The notes beneath the pieces were generated by a model, which did not search any database, was not told the DNA's origin, and saw nothing but the letters and a program-made list of their open reading frames with translations. Position numbers and translations under genes: made by a program. From positions 1 to 56,029 of the forward strand of contig JACKKN010000020.1 in assembly GCA_024236415.1 (NCBI GenBank): 56,029 bases of DNA, in the 5' to 3' direction. Below are positions 8,350 to 16,367 of the stretch, one piece after another; positions within the stretch are counted from its first letter, which is position 1, and each line of letters opens with the position of its first letter. This stretch comes from Hyphomicrobiales bacterium (GTDB taxonomy: Bacteria; Pseudomonadota; Alphaproteobacteria; Rhodospirillales; JACKKN01).

Positions 8350-9452
8350 GATGCGGGAACCTTGCCGGGAATGGCGGTCTCGGGAACCGGAACGACCTTC
8401 TGCCCGGCCGAAACGAACTCCTGCCCCACGGTGATGACGCGCGCCGCCTCGGGCAGGCCCTTCAGCCAGATGCCCTCGGACGTGTCGGCGACGAGTTCGA
8501 CGGCGTGGAAGCGGACCGTATCCTGGTCATCCACGGTCTTCACCCCCACGGTGCCGTTGTCGTCCAGGGTCAGCACCGCCGGCGACACCAGATGGGCAAT
8601 GACCGTGGACAGGGGCAGGCGCAGTTCGGCCGTCAGGCCCTCGGCGATCTCGCCGCCGGGGTTTTCGACCGCCACCTCGACGCGGAAGGTGCGGGTGGAC
8701 TGGGTGCCCATCTTGGAAACGAAGCGCACCGTGCCCGCCACCTCCTGGCCCGTGACCAGGCGGGCGTGGGCCACCGCGCCCGGGCGCACGCGCTGCACGT
8801 CGCGCTCGGCCACCTCGCCGACCACCAGGATGGGGTCCAGGTCGATCAGGCGCACGGCCTGGTCGCCGACCTTGACGTAGTCGCCGATCTCCAGCGGCAG
8901 GTCGTCGATGACACCGGCGAAGGGGGCGCGGATGCGGGTGTGGCCGATGTCGGTGCGGATGTTCTCCAGCGCCGCCTTGGCCGCCTCCAGGTTGGCCTTC
9001 TCCTCGGCCAGCTTGACCTTGGAGCGGTAGTTCTTCTCCGACAGCGCAATCGCCGCGTCGTAGGCGATCTGGCGCTGCTGCACCAGGGCCTCGGCCTGTT
9101 TCAGCCGGGCCGGCCGGTCTTCCATGGCCAGCCGCAGGAGGATCTGCCCCTCCTTCACCGCGTCGCCCTTCTTGACCAGGATCTCGCTGACGCTGCCCGC
9201 CGTCTCGGCCCGCATGTCGACCTTGCGGTCGGCCTCGGTGCGCCCGAACAGGACCAGTTCGTTGACCCGCTGCTGGCCTTGGATCAGGCGCACCCGCACC
9301 TTGACGGGCTTGGCCTCGGCCGCCGGAACGTCGGTGGCTGCCGATTCGGCCTTGCCGTCGCCCTCGGCGGCGTTGCCGTCGAACTGCCCCGACGCGATCC
9401 AGCCGCCCACGGCCAGGGCCAGGATGCCGGCAATGACATAGGATGATTTCAT
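8346..9452 (-). CDS. RND efflux periplasmic adaptor (membrane fusion protein)
   Basis: This 368-residue HlyD/AcrA-type adaptor links an RND permease to an outer-membrane channel. It opens with an uncleaved anchor or signal helix (SYVIAGILALAVGGWIASG), then a beta-barrel and lipoyl half (GSVSEILVKKGDAVKEGQ), a coiled-coil hairpin (about residues 115-170, RLKQAEALVQQRQ to LEAAKAALENIR), and the second lipoyl half (TRIRAPFAGVIDDLPLEIGDYV). ATG 9452 opens the signal helix. It starts 1 bp beyond the padR stop and ends overlapping the permease start. No lipobox Cys is seen, so it is probably membrane-anchored rather than lipidated. Confidence 0.92.
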   Translation of the reverse strand: MKSSYVIAGILALAVGGWIASGQFDGNAAEGDGKAESAATDVPAAEAKPVKVRVRLIQGQQRVNELVLFGRTEADRKVDMRAETAGSVSEILVKKGDAVKEGQILLRLAMEDRPARLKQAEALVQQRQIAYDAAIALSEKNYRSKVKLAEEKANLEAAKAALENIRTDIGHTRIRAPFAGVIDDLPLEIGDYVKVGDQAVRLIDLDPILVVGEVAERDVQRVRPGAVAHARLVTGQEVAGTVRFVSKMGTQSTRTFRVEVAVENPGGEIAEGLTAELRLPLSTVIAHLVSPAVLTLDDNGTVGVKTVDDQDTVRFHAVELVADTSEGIWLKGLPEAARVITVGQEFVSAGQKVVPVPETAIPGKVPAS

Positions 9453-9453
9453 T

Positions 9454-10029
9454 TCACTCGCCTCCCGCGACCCGGCGCAGGGGCGCCGCGCGGTCGTCGG
9501 TCCGTCCGGTGTCCTCCGGGAACAGGAGGTGCCGGTTGTTCTCCATGAAGTCGACCATGGTGGTGTAGAAGGCCTTGCCCAGGTGGAACACGAAACGGTG
9601 TCCGGGCTGGACCTCGCCATGGCAGTCGGCCGCCTCTTCCATCTCGGCCAGGCGCGAGCGGTAGGTGTCCAGGTAGGACTCGTACACCTCACGCCGCCGC
9701 TCGGGCTCCAGCATTTCGGCGAAGAACAGGATGAACAGGTATTCGGAGCGCACCCGGTCCGCCGCCGGCGGCTTGCGCAGGGCCCGTTTCAGGGCCGCCA
9801 GGCCGGCCGGGGTGATGGAATAGACCTTCTTGTCGGGCCGTCCTTCCTGGGCCTCCTCGACGAAAGTCACCTGCCCCTCGGCGGCCAAGGCCGTCAGGGC
9901 CGGATAGATGGACCCGAACCCCACCTGATGGAACTGGCCGAAGGGCCCGTCCTCGAACTGCTTCTTGATCTCGTAGCCGCTGGCGTCGCCCAGGGCCAAT
10001 ACGCCCAGGCAGAGGGTTTTCGCGTCCAT
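9454..10029 (-). CDS. PadR-family transcriptional regulator
   Basis: This is a 191-residue regulator. The N-terminal winged helix of the PadR family is clear: LGVLALGDASGYEIKKQFED, then GSIYPALTALAAEGQVTFVEE and the wing KVYSITPAGL. The C-terminal half is the helical dimerisation domain of the Vir type (EYLFILFFAEMLEPERRREVYESYLDTY). It is the first gene of the operon with the adaptor and RND pump and probably represses it, with release by a pump substrate; PadR members controlling pumps (LmrR in Lactococcus) set the precedent. A strong palindrome lies about 100 bp upstream (10130-10154). Confidence 0.9.
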   Translation of the reverse strand: MDAKTLCLGVLALGDASGYEIKKQFEDGPFGQFHQVGFGSIYPALTALAAEGQVTFVEEAQEGRPDKKVYSITPAGLAALKRALRKPPAADRVRSEYLFILFFAEMLEPERRREVYESYLDTYRSRLAEMEEAADCHGEVQPGHRFVFHLGKAFYTTMVDFMENNRHLLFPEDTGRTDDRAAPLRRVAGGE

Positions 10030-10129
10030 ATCAATTGCCGCCGTTGTTATGCCTGCGATGGTCGATACGCGGTGCCGATCCCACGTGGCGGCAGCCGCTC
10101 TGGCCGCGCCGTCGGGTTTATATAGAGTC

Positions 10130-10154
10130 GATATATATCAAATCAATATATATC
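10130..10154. promoter_or_regulatory. Candidate PadR operator, AT-rich palindrome
   Basis: A perfect 9-bp inverted repeat, GATATATAT and ATATATATC, is separated by 7 bp (CAAATCA), in an otherwise GC-rich chromosome. The left arm with its next base (GATATATATC) is itself a palindrome, so overlapping dimer sites are possible. It lies 101-125 bp upstream of the padR start in the padR-crp intergenic space. An autoregulatory operator of the padR-pump operon is the simplest reading. Confidence 0.55.
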
Positions 10155-10307
10155 CCCATGAAATAGGTATAGCCCATTCGCGATCACGGAACTGTGAACA
10201 GGGACACATTGCCCGGATTTTCCCGCGCCAGTTTCCCCGCGTGCGCAATAAAAAATCTCACGTCACACTTTCGGAAACGATGATATTTTATTGAAATCGC
10301 GATGAAT

Positions 10308-10994
10308 TCAGACGGCTGCCTGAACGATGGCCTCCAGGGCGTCGAGGTCGTTGATGGTCACCGAGCCGCGGCCGAGGGTCAGGAAGCCGTCCTCCTCCCA
10401 TGCCCGCAGCTGCTTGTTGACCGCCTCGCGCGAGGCCCCGGTCATGGCGCCCAGCATCTGCTGCGACAGGTTCAGCGCGATGCGCCGGCCGCCGGCGGCC
10501 TCCTCGCCGTGGGTCTCGGACAGGGCCAGCAGGCGCTTGGCCAGGCGGGTCTCCAGGTCGAGGAAGCTGAAATCCTCCAACTGCTCGCTGGTGGAGCGCA
10601 GGCGCTCGCACATGATCTCCAGCAGCTTGATGCACAGCGCCGGGTTCTTCTCCAGGTAGGGCAGGAAGCTCGACCGCTCCAGGATCAGCACCTCGGTCTC
10701 GCCCATGGCGATGGCGTCGGCGGTGCGCTCGCCGCCGTCGATCAGGGCGATCTCGCCGAACACCTCGCCCGGGCCGATGACCCGCAGCACCACTTCCTTG
10801 CCCTCGGCCGAATAGGTGACGATGCGCACCCGGCCCCGGGCCACGGCCATCATGCCCGACGCCGGGTCCCCCTTCAGGAACATGGGCTGGTTGTTCTTGT
10901 AGGTGCGCGTGTGCACGAGGCGCGAGAGCTTTTCCAGGTCCTCGGGCGGCAGGTGGCGGAGCAGGAAATGCTCGGCGAGGATATCCAGCTTCAT
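10308..10994 (-). CDS. Crp/Fnr-family transcriptional regulator
   Basis: This 228-residue regulator has an N-terminal cyclic-nucleotide-binding fold (residues 10-125; GDPASGMMAVARGRVRI, GEVFGEIALIDGGERTADAIA) and a C-terminal Crp-type winged helix (residues 160-225; LSQQMLGAMTGASREAVNKQL). GEIALIDGGERT resembles the CRP phosphate-binding cassette, while the N-terminal cysteine cluster of FNR is absent, so an oxygen-sensing [4Fe-4S] role is not supported. It is read in the same direction as padR, 278 bp upstream of it, and divergent from the DUF2946 gene. ATG 10994 opens a normal Crp N-terminus; longer reading frames are artefacts of high GC. Confidence 0.9.
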   Translation of the reverse strand: MKLDILAEHFLLRHLPPEDLEKLSRLVHTRTYKNNQPMFLKGDPASGMMAVARGRVRIVTYSAEGKEVVLRVIGPGEVFGEIALIDGGERTADAIAMGETEVLILERSSFLPYLEKNPALCIKLLEIMCERLRSTSEQLEDFSFLDLETRLAKRLLALSETHGEEAAGGRRIALNLSQQMLGAMTGASREAVNKQLRAWEEDGFLTLGRGSVTINDLDALEAIVQAAV

Positions 10995-11150
10995 TTGGGT
11001 GTGCCCTCCCCCGGCACGGGCGCCCGATGGGCGGCCACCTTGACCGAAATCATTGTGCCGGGGCGATGGCGTATCGTACAAGGGAAAATGAGACGGGCCC
11101 CTCGCCGGGCCGGTCGAGACCTGACACGAGGAAGGGACCCGGGACGACCG

Positions 11151-11588
11151 ATGGCCCGACGCCGATCCGCCATCAACCCCACGACCCGGCCGCCGCGGCG
11201 CTACCGCCTGCGGCGGGCCTGGTCGGTTTGGCTGGGCGTCACGGCGCTGTTGCTGCACGCCGTCATTCCCATCGGCCAGGGCATCTCGGTCTCCGCCGGC
11301 GACCGCCACGGTCCGGGCGGACGGGATTTCCTGGTGATCTGCGCCGCCTACGGCCTGACTCCCCTGGACCAGGGCCGCAAGGCGCCGGCCGACCGCCGCG
11401 CCGATTCCCACGCCTGTGTCATCTGCCAGATCCAGTCCCTGGGCAAGGCCACCACCACCGTGGTGGCCACCGCATTGCCGGTGCCCCAGGTGTTCGCCGC
11501 GCACCATGGCTCCCCGGTGCTCGAGCGCGACACCATCGGGCGCACGCCGCGGACCGCCCTTGCCCGCGCCCCGCCCGCCTTCGCCTGA
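11151..11588 (+). CDS. DUF2946-type membrane protein, probable copper link
   Basis: This is a 145-residue protein with a basic N-terminus (about 23 residues), one TM segment (WSVWLGVTALLLHAVIPIG), and an extracytoplasmic part with the short Cys motif HACVICQIQ. That motif and layout fit the DUF2946 family, whose genes often sit next to copper chaperones and porins. The function is not established; the His-x-Cys-x2-Cys motif suggests metal binding. The gene precedes the PCuAC chaperone by 114 bp on the same strand, supporting a copper theme. ATG 11151 gives an Arg-rich start, and an upstream extension would run into the crp promoter region. Confidence 0.65.
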   Translation: MARRRSAINPTTRPPRRYRLRRAWSVWLGVTALLLHAVIPIGQGISVSAGDRHGPGGRDFLVICAAYGLTPLDQGRKAPADRRADSHACVICQIQSLGKATTTVVATALPVPQVFAAHHGSPVLERDTIGRTPRTALARAPPAFA

Positions 11589-11702
11589 CGACCCAATCAA
11601 CGTTGCCAATGCACGACGCCGTGGTCGGTTCGGCGGTTCCCGCCGGTGCGCAACCGACCGCGGCGTCACCCCTTTCGGAACAAGTCAGTCGAAGGAAATC
11701 CC

Positions 11703-12188
11703 ATGAAGACCATCGCAACCCTGGCCTTTGCCGCCGCCACCCTGTGGGCGGGTCTGGCCAACGCCGGTTCCGTCACCGTGTCGGACGCCTGGGCCCGCGC
11801 CTCGGCCGGGCCGGCCCGCGCCGGCGCCGCGTTCATGATGATCATGAACAAGGGCGAGGCCGACAAGCTGGTGGCCGCCAAGGCCGATGTCGGCCAGACC
11901 ACCGAACTGCATACCCACATCAAGGAGGGCGACGTCATGCGCATGCGCCGCGTCGACTCCGTGCCGGTCCCGGCCGGCGGCATGGCCATGCTGCAGCCCG
12001 GCGGCTACCACGTCATGTTCATGAAGCTGAAGGCGCCGCTCAAGGAAGGCTCCACCTTCCCCCTGACCCTGACCTTCGAGAAGGCCGGCGACGTGACCGT
12101 GACCGTCACCGTGAAGGCCGCGGGGGCCATGGGCGGCGGCCACATGCACATGCAGCACGCCCCCGGCACCATGAAGAAGTCCAACTGA
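11703..12188 (+). CDS. Periplasmic copper chaperone PCu(A)C
   Basis: This is a 161-residue secreted protein. The signal peptide is MKTIATLAFAAATLWAGLANA, cleaved before GSVTV. The mature part starts with the family hallmark VSDAWARAS. It contains the Cu(I) site in which His, Met, His and Met are spread over the sandwich: ELHTHIKEGDVMRMR, GGMAMLQPGGYHVMFM. A His/Met-rich tail (GGGHMHMQH) may add binding capacity. PCu(A)C proteins deliver copper to the CuA centre of cytochrome oxidase, sometimes with Sco, which is absent here. A ribosome site GAAGGAAA lies 6 bp before the ATG. Confidence 0.92.
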   Translation: MKTIATLAFAAATLWAGLANAGSVTVSDAWARASAGPARAGAAFMMIMNKGEADKLVAAKADVGQTTELHTHIKEGDVMRMRRVDSVPVPAGGMAMLQPGGYHVMFMKLKAPLKEGSTFPLTLTFEKAGDVTVTVTVKAAGAMGGGHMHMQHAPGTMKKSN

Positions 12189-12200
12189 CCCAACGGGGAC

Positions 12201-12250
12201 GGGCCGGACCCAGCGGCCATCACCGCGGCTCCGGCCCCCCCATTTTCTGT
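12201..12250 (+). terminator. Possible terminator after the copper chaperone gene
   Basis: GGGCCGGA at 12201-12208 can pair with TCCGGCCC at 12230-12237, with a further GC-rich stem inside, followed shortly by CATTTTCT. The T-tract is short and a few bases removed. It lies between the chaperone gene and the convergent peroxiredoxin gene. Either termination or a simple GC palindrome is possible. Confidence 0.4.
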
Positions 12251-12262
12251 GTTGCCCCGTCC

Positions 12263-12928
12263 TTATTCGGCGGCCTCGGCGCCGGACAGGGCACGCAGGG
12301 CATCCACCACCTCGGCCGGCTCGGCGCGCGCGGTATAGTCGGCGTCGACGAAGGCATAGGCCACCTTGCCGTCGCGGCCGATGACGTAGGTCGCCGGGAT
12401 CGGCAGCTCCCACGAGCCGTCACCGTTGTGGCCGGGAATGTCCAGGCCCTTGTCCTGGTAGACCTTGCGCAGGCCGTTGTCGATCACGAACACCAGGCCG
12501 TAATCCCGCGCCGTGGCGTTGCCGGCGTCGCTCAGCACGTGGAACCCCAGGCCGTGCTTCTCCACCAGGGTCAGGGAGTTGTCGGGCGTCTGCGGCGAGA
12601 TGGCCACCAGGCTGGCGCCGGCGTCCTCGATCTGCGGCAGGACTTCCTGGAAGGCGCGGACCTCCAGGTTGCAGTAGGGGCACCATGTGCCGCGATAGAA
12701 GGTCATCACCACCGGTCCCTTGGCCAGCAGGTCGTCCAGGGCCACGGTGGTCCCGAGGGCGTCGGGCAGGGCGAAGCGGGGCGCCGTGTGGCCGACGCCG
12801 ACGGCGCGCTCGGCCAGGCCGCTCTCGGCCAGACGCTTGGTGGCGGCCATCATTTCGGCACGGGCCTCGTCGGAAAACCGTTGCGCGCCGCGGGCCCGCT
12901 GCTGGGCCAGTTCGTCTTTCAGGTTCAT
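12263..12928 (-). CDS. Peroxiredoxin-like protein (AhpC/TSA, PRX-like2)
   Basis: This is a 221-residue cytosolic thioredoxin-fold protein. The active site YRGTWCPYCNLEVRAF contains Cys-Pro-Tyr-Cys in place of the TxxC of typical peroxiredoxins, which places it with the PRX-like2/AhpC-TSA group. The N-terminal 50 residues are a helical extension (LKDELAQQRARGAQRFSDEAR) characteristic of that group. The likely role is reduction of peroxides or disulfides; the physiological substrate is unknown. The ATG overlaps the tetR stop by 4 bp, so the regulator and the enzyme form one transcript. Confidence 0.82.
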   Translation of the reverse strand: MNLKDELAQQRARGAQRFSDEARAEMMAATKRLAESGLAERAVGVGHTAPRFALPDALGTTVALDDLLAKGPVVMTFYRGTWCPYCNLEVRAFQEVLPQIEDAGASLVAISPQTPDNSLTLVEKHGLGFHVLSDAGNATARDYGLVFVIDNGLRKVYQDKGLDIPGHNGDGSWELPIPATYVIGRDGKVAYAFVDADYTARAEPAEVVDALRALSGAEAAE

Positions 12929-13554
12929 GTCGGGTTCCTTCCTGCTGCGTCTTGCGATTCCGTTTCGGGTTCGGTGTCCAGGACCGACAGGGCCAGGCGC
13001 GCCACCTGGCGCAGTTCGCCGCCGTCGGGGTTGACCTTGCCCAGCACCTGCAGGCCGTTCAGGCTGCCCACCAGATAGCGGGCCAGGGCCTGGGCATCGT
13101 GCCGGGTTGAAATTTCGCCCGCCGCCTGGCCGCGCCGGATGGCGTCGCGGTACAGGCCCTCGATGCCGGCCAGGGCGGCCGCCAGGCGGTCGCGCACGCG
13201 GGCATCGTGGGGCGCCAGTTCGACGGCCGAGTTGCCGATCATGCACCCGCAGGGGCGCGGCTCGGCCAACAGGCGTTCGATCACCGCATCGAAGGCACGG
13301 GCGATGGCCGCCCGGGGCGAGCCGCCCGCGGCCAACAGGGCCGCCAGGCGGTCCAGGTTGTCGCGGCCGTACTGGTCCAGCGCCGCCAGGAACAGGTCCT
13401 GCTTGCCGCCGAAGGTCTCGTACAGGCTGCTGCGGCTGAGGCCCATGGCCCCGGTCAGGTCACACAGGGAGGTGGCCTCGTAGCCCTTGGCCCAGAACAC
13501 CTGCATGGCGTTGCGCAGGGCGGAGTCGGCGTCGAATTCGCGGGGGCGTCCCAT
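12925..13554 (-). CDS. TetR/AcrR-family regulator
   Basis: This is a 209-residue repressor. The N-terminal HTH (residues 1-50) is GRPREFDADSALRNAMQVFWAKGYEATSL then GLSRSSLYETFGGKQDLF. The ligand-binding domain contains the PCGCMIGN motif, which is common in TetR regulators of peroxiredoxin, oxidoreductase or pump genes and could offer redox-sensitive cysteines. ATG 13554 gives the standard MGRPREF start; an ATG 36 bp upstream would add a Ser-rich tail. It is the first gene of a two-gene operon with the peroxiredoxin-like enzyme and is probably its autorepressor. Confidence 0.88.
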   Translation of the reverse strand: MGRPREFDADSALRNAMQVFWAKGYEATSLCDLTGAMGLSRSSLYETFGGKQDLFLAALDQYGRDNLDRLAALLAAGGSPRAAIARAFDAVIERLLAEPRPCGCMIGNSAVELAPHDARVRDRLAAALAGIEGLYRDAIRRGQAAGEISTRHDAQALARYLVGSLNGLQVLGKVNPDGGELRQVARLALSVLDTEPETESQDAAGRNPT

Positions 13555-13624
13555 GGCATCCGGGTCCGTTGAACTTGATCTCGGAGCCACATATAGGGTT
13601 TTTGGAACGAGTGTTCCAGAACTC

Positions 13625-14359
13625 TCAGGTCACGTTTTCGTGACGGCCCTCAAGGCGGTCGAGCAGGTCCGCCAGATCGCCGACTCCGCCGATCAGGTGG
13701 TCGGCGTGGGAGTCCAGGTCAGCGGCGGTGCCGTTGCCGGAAAGGACCCCCACCACCAGTCCGGCACCCGCCGACCGGCCCATTTCCAGGTCGTGGATGT
13801 TGTCGCCAACGACCGCGATTTCAGAGGGTTGCGCATCAATTCTCCGGCAGAACGCGAAGACCATGCCGGGGTCGGGCTTGCCCCCGTGGCCGCTGTCGAA
13901 GCCGGCCAGGAAGTCCAGGTCGCCGACCACGCCGAAGGCCGCCAGCGAGGCCCGCGCCCCGCCCTGGCTGTCGTTGGTGGCCAGCCCCAGGGCCAGGCCG
14001 CGCCGGCGCAGGCCGGCGAACAGGACCGGCAGGTCGACCAGGGCCACGGCGGTACGCGCGGTGACGGTCATGAAGATGCGGTCCAGCCAGGCCCCCATGT
14101 CGGGCCGCTGCCGCGCCGCCGGCAGCAGGGCGCCCCAGGCGGCACCGATCTCGTCGTTGGTGGCGGCGGCCAGTAGGCTCCCCGGCCGCGCCCGCGCGGC
14201 GACGGCGTCCCACCCCGTTTCCACCAGCAGGCGCAGGGCCAGGGCGGCGTCGCCGCCGGCGACCTCGCGGGCCGCCTCGGCGTAGGCCGGGTTCCAGGTG
14301 GCGTCGTAGTCCAGCAGGGTGCCGTCCTTGTCGAACAGGATTCCGCGCAGGCGGGGCAT
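13625..14359 (-). CDS. HAD-family phosphatase, phosphoglycolate-phosphatase-like
   Basis: This is a 244-residue haloacid-dehalogenase phosphatase. Motif I is LFDKDGTLLD with the nucleophilic Asp, motif II is LATNDSQG, motif III is the GKPDPG lysine, and motif IV is VVGDNIHDLEMG with metal Asp residues. A helical cap lies between motifs I and II (residues 18-100), as in Gph-type enzymes. It starts 3 bp after the GMC oxidoreductase stop on the same strand, so the two are probably one transcript, divergent from the AEP transporter. It could dephosphorylate a small metabolite of that locus, but no substrate can be read from sequence. Confidence 0.8.
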   Translation of the reverse strand: MPRLRGILFDKDGTLLDYDATWNPAYAEAAREVAGGDAALALRLLVETGWDAVAARARPGSLLAAATNDEIGAAWGALLPAARQRPDMGAWLDRIFMTVTARTAVALVDLPVLFAGLRRRGLALGLATNDSQGGARASLAAFGVVGDLDFLAGFDSGHGGKPDPGMVFAFCRRIDAQPSEIAVVGDNIHDLEMGRSAGAGLVVGVLSGNGTAADLDSHADHLIGGVGDLADLLDRLEGRHENVT

Positions 14360-14362
14360 GGG

Positions 14363-16057
14363 CTAGCGCTGGGCCTCCTCGAAGTCGCGGGCGCGGTAGG
14401 CCGGCGCCGGCGACGGGTCCAGGGGCGGACGGCCGCGGATCATGTCGGCGGCCTTCTCGGCGATCATGATGGTGGGGGCGTTCAGGTTGCCGGTGGTGAT
14501 GCGCGGCATGATGGACGAGTCCACCACCCGCAGGTTCTCCACCCCGCGCACCCGGGCCTGGGGGTCCACCACGGCGTCGTCACCCGCCCCCATGCGGCAG
14601 GTGCCGCAGGGGTGGTAGGCGCTCTGCACCGTGGCGCGCACGAAGGCGTCGATGTCGTCGTCGCTGACCACGTCGGGCCCGGGCGCCAGCTCGCGCCCGC
14701 GGTAGGGGGCGAAGGCGGGCTGGGCGAAGATCTCGCGGGTCAGGCGCACGCAGGCGCGCATCTCGGCCCAGTCGTCGGGGTCGGACATGTAGTTGAACAG
14801 GATGCGCGGCGGCTCCTTGGGGTCGCCGCCGGCCAGGCGCACCCTGCCCCGGCTCTTGGACCGCATGGGCCCCACGTGGGCCTGGAAGCCGTGCCCCGGG
14901 GCCAGCGTGCTGCCGTCGTAGGACATGGCCAGGGGCAGGAAGTGGTACTGGATGTCGGGCCAGGGCACGCCCGGCCGGCTGCGGATGAAGGCGCCGGACT
15001 CGAAGTGGTTGGTGGCCCCCAGGCCGTCCTTGAACAGGACCCAGCGGGCGCCGATCAGGAACTTGCCCCACAGGCCCATGTGCTTGTACAGCGTGACCGG
15101 CCGGGTGCATTCCTGCTGCACGTAGAGTTCCAGGTGGTCCTGCAGGTTTCGTCCGACACCGGGAAGGTGGTGCACCAGCGGCAGGTCGAATTCGGCCAGG
15201 TCGCCGTGGTCGCCGATGCCCGACAGCATCAGCAGCTGCGGCGAGTTGACGGGCCCGGCGGACAGGATCACCTCGCCCGCCGCGGCCTGACGCAGGCGGC
15301 CGCCCTGCTCGAACTCCACTCCCACGGCGCGGCGTTCCTGGAACAGCACCCGCCGTGCCAGGACTCCCGTCTCGACCTGCAGGTTGCGCCGCCCCAGGGC
15401 CGGCCGCAGGTAGGCGTTGGCGGTGCTCCAGCGGCGGCCCCGGTGCACCGTCATGTCCATGTCGCCGAAGCCCTCCTGCCGGAACCCGTTGGGGTCGGCG
15501 GTGGCGGCGTAGCCGGCCTCGACCCCGGCGGCGATGAAGGCGTCGTAGAGGGGGTTGGTCTTGGTGCCGTTGCGGGTGTGCAGGGGCCCGGCGGCGCCGC
15601 GGTAGTCGTCGCCGCCCCGGGCCCGGGTCTCGGCGCGGCGGAAGTAGGGCAGCACATCGGCGTAGGACCAGCCGGCCGCCCCTGCCTCGGCCCAGCCGTC
15701 GTAGTCCAGGGCATTGCCGCGCACGTAGGCCATGCCGTTGATGGAGGACGAGCCGCCCAGCACCCGGCCGCGCGGGCAGTGCAGGCGGCGGCCGTCCAGG
15801 TGCGGTTCGGGCTCGGTGTGGTAGCGCCAGTCGTACCGGGGCGAGTTCATGGGAATGGACAGCGCCGTCGGCATCTGCACGAAGATGCTGCGGTCCGACC
15901 CGCCGGCCTCCAGCAACAAGACGGACTTGTTTCCGTCCTTGCTCAACCGGTTGGCCAGGACGCAGCCGGCCGATCCGGCGCCGACGATGACGTAGTCGAA
16001 GCGCCCGGCGTCGGTCGCCGCGTCCGCGGTGCGGCGGGTAGTGCGGGCGTTTTCCAT
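14363..16057 (-). CDS. GMC oxidoreductase, choline-dehydrogenase-like (BetA type)
   Basis: This FAD-dependent alcohol dehydrogenase of 564 residues is close in length and motif order to choline dehydrogenase BetA. It has the dinucleotide fold GAGSAGCVLANRL (residues 26-38) and LLLEAGG, the GMC signatures RGRVLGGSSSINGM and ILSAGPVNSPQLLMLSGIG, and the C-terminal catalytic His region YHPCGTCRMG with TGNLNAPTIMI. BetA-specific stretches such as IQYHFLPLAM and FNYMSDPDDWAEM support choline or a similar amino-alcohol as substrate. No betaine-aldehyde dehydrogenase or betI is adjacent. Position beside an AEP transporter suggests an amino-alcohol linked to phosphonate or choline metabolism. Confidence 0.82.
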   Translation of the reverse strand: MENARTTRRTADAATDAGRFDYVIVGAGSAGCVLANRLSKDGNKSVLLLEAGGSDRSIFVQMPTALSIPMNSPRYDWRYHTEPEPHLDGRRLHCPRGRVLGGSSSINGMAYVRGNALDYDGWAEAGAAGWSYADVLPYFRRAETRARGGDDYRGAAGPLHTRNGTKTNPLYDAFIAAGVEAGYAATADPNGFRQEGFGDMDMTVHRGRRWSTANAYLRPALGRRNLQVETGVLARRVLFQERRAVGVEFEQGGRLRQAAAGEVILSAGPVNSPQLLMLSGIGDHGDLAEFDLPLVHHLPGVGRNLQDHLELYVQQECTRPVTLYKHMGLWGKFLIGARWVLFKDGLGATNHFESGAFIRSRPGVPWPDIQYHFLPLAMSYDGSTLAPGHGFQAHVGPMRSKSRGRVRLAGGDPKEPPRILFNYMSDPDDWAEMRACVRLTREIFAQPAFAPYRGRELAPGPDVVSDDDIDAFVRATVQSAYHPCGTCRMGAGDDAVVDPQARVRGVENLRVVDSSIMPRITTGNLNAPTIMIAEKAADMIRGRPPLDPSPAPAYRARDFEEAQR

Positions 16058-16367
16058 GGCCGTGGTCGTGCTCCTGACGGTCGGCACCGGGCCCACGGGC
16101 CGGGCCCCTGGGGCATTTCTGGCGGCTTACGGGTTTCGGCGCACGCGGTCAACGAAAACCGTGGCGGCGCCACGGCGCCCGGCGTTGTCTCGCCGGCGCA
16201 TTTTGAATTTTCTGTTGCTTGGTGGGATTTTGCCCGATTCCCTGTGACAATGCGCGCGTCCGCGAGTTATCCTACGCTCCTGATCAACGACGCCGGACCC
16301 AACCATGGCGCCGGGGAGCGCCAGGTTCCGGGGTTGTCAATACACAGGGAGTAAGGAGCTCTTCCAC
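16058..16367. other. Divergent intergenic region, GMC enzyme / AEP transporter
   Basis: This is a 310-bp non-coding gap between two divergent operons. Bases 16195-16255 are AT-richer than the surroundings (GCATTTTGAATTTTCTG) and probably hold the promoters, but I could not find a convincing -35/-10 pair at proper spacing. A possible -10, GACAAT, is at 16246-16251. A ribosome site, GTAAGGAG, lies about ten bases before the binding-protein ATG. No operator palindrome is obvious. Confidence 0.4.

Noticed and set aside
5221..8880. Very long open frame (about 1219 codons) on the plus strand opposite the RND permease
   Set aside because: It is rich in His, Gln, Gly and Asp with no domain, exactly antisense to a clear RND gene. 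It is a by-product of GC-rich third codon positions.
10308..10994. Crp/Fnr gene considered as an oxygen-sensing FNR
   Set aside because: The N-terminal cysteine cluster needed for a [4Fe-4S] centre is absent.
16210..16240. Possible sigma-54 promoter before the AEP transporter (TGGTGGGATTTTGC)
   Set aside because: GG and GC are 9 bp apart instead of 10 and the -24 element is poor.
14612..16354. A 580-codon open frame opposite the GMC oxidoreductase
   Set aside because: Antisense shadow of a conserved FAD enzyme, with no signal of its own.
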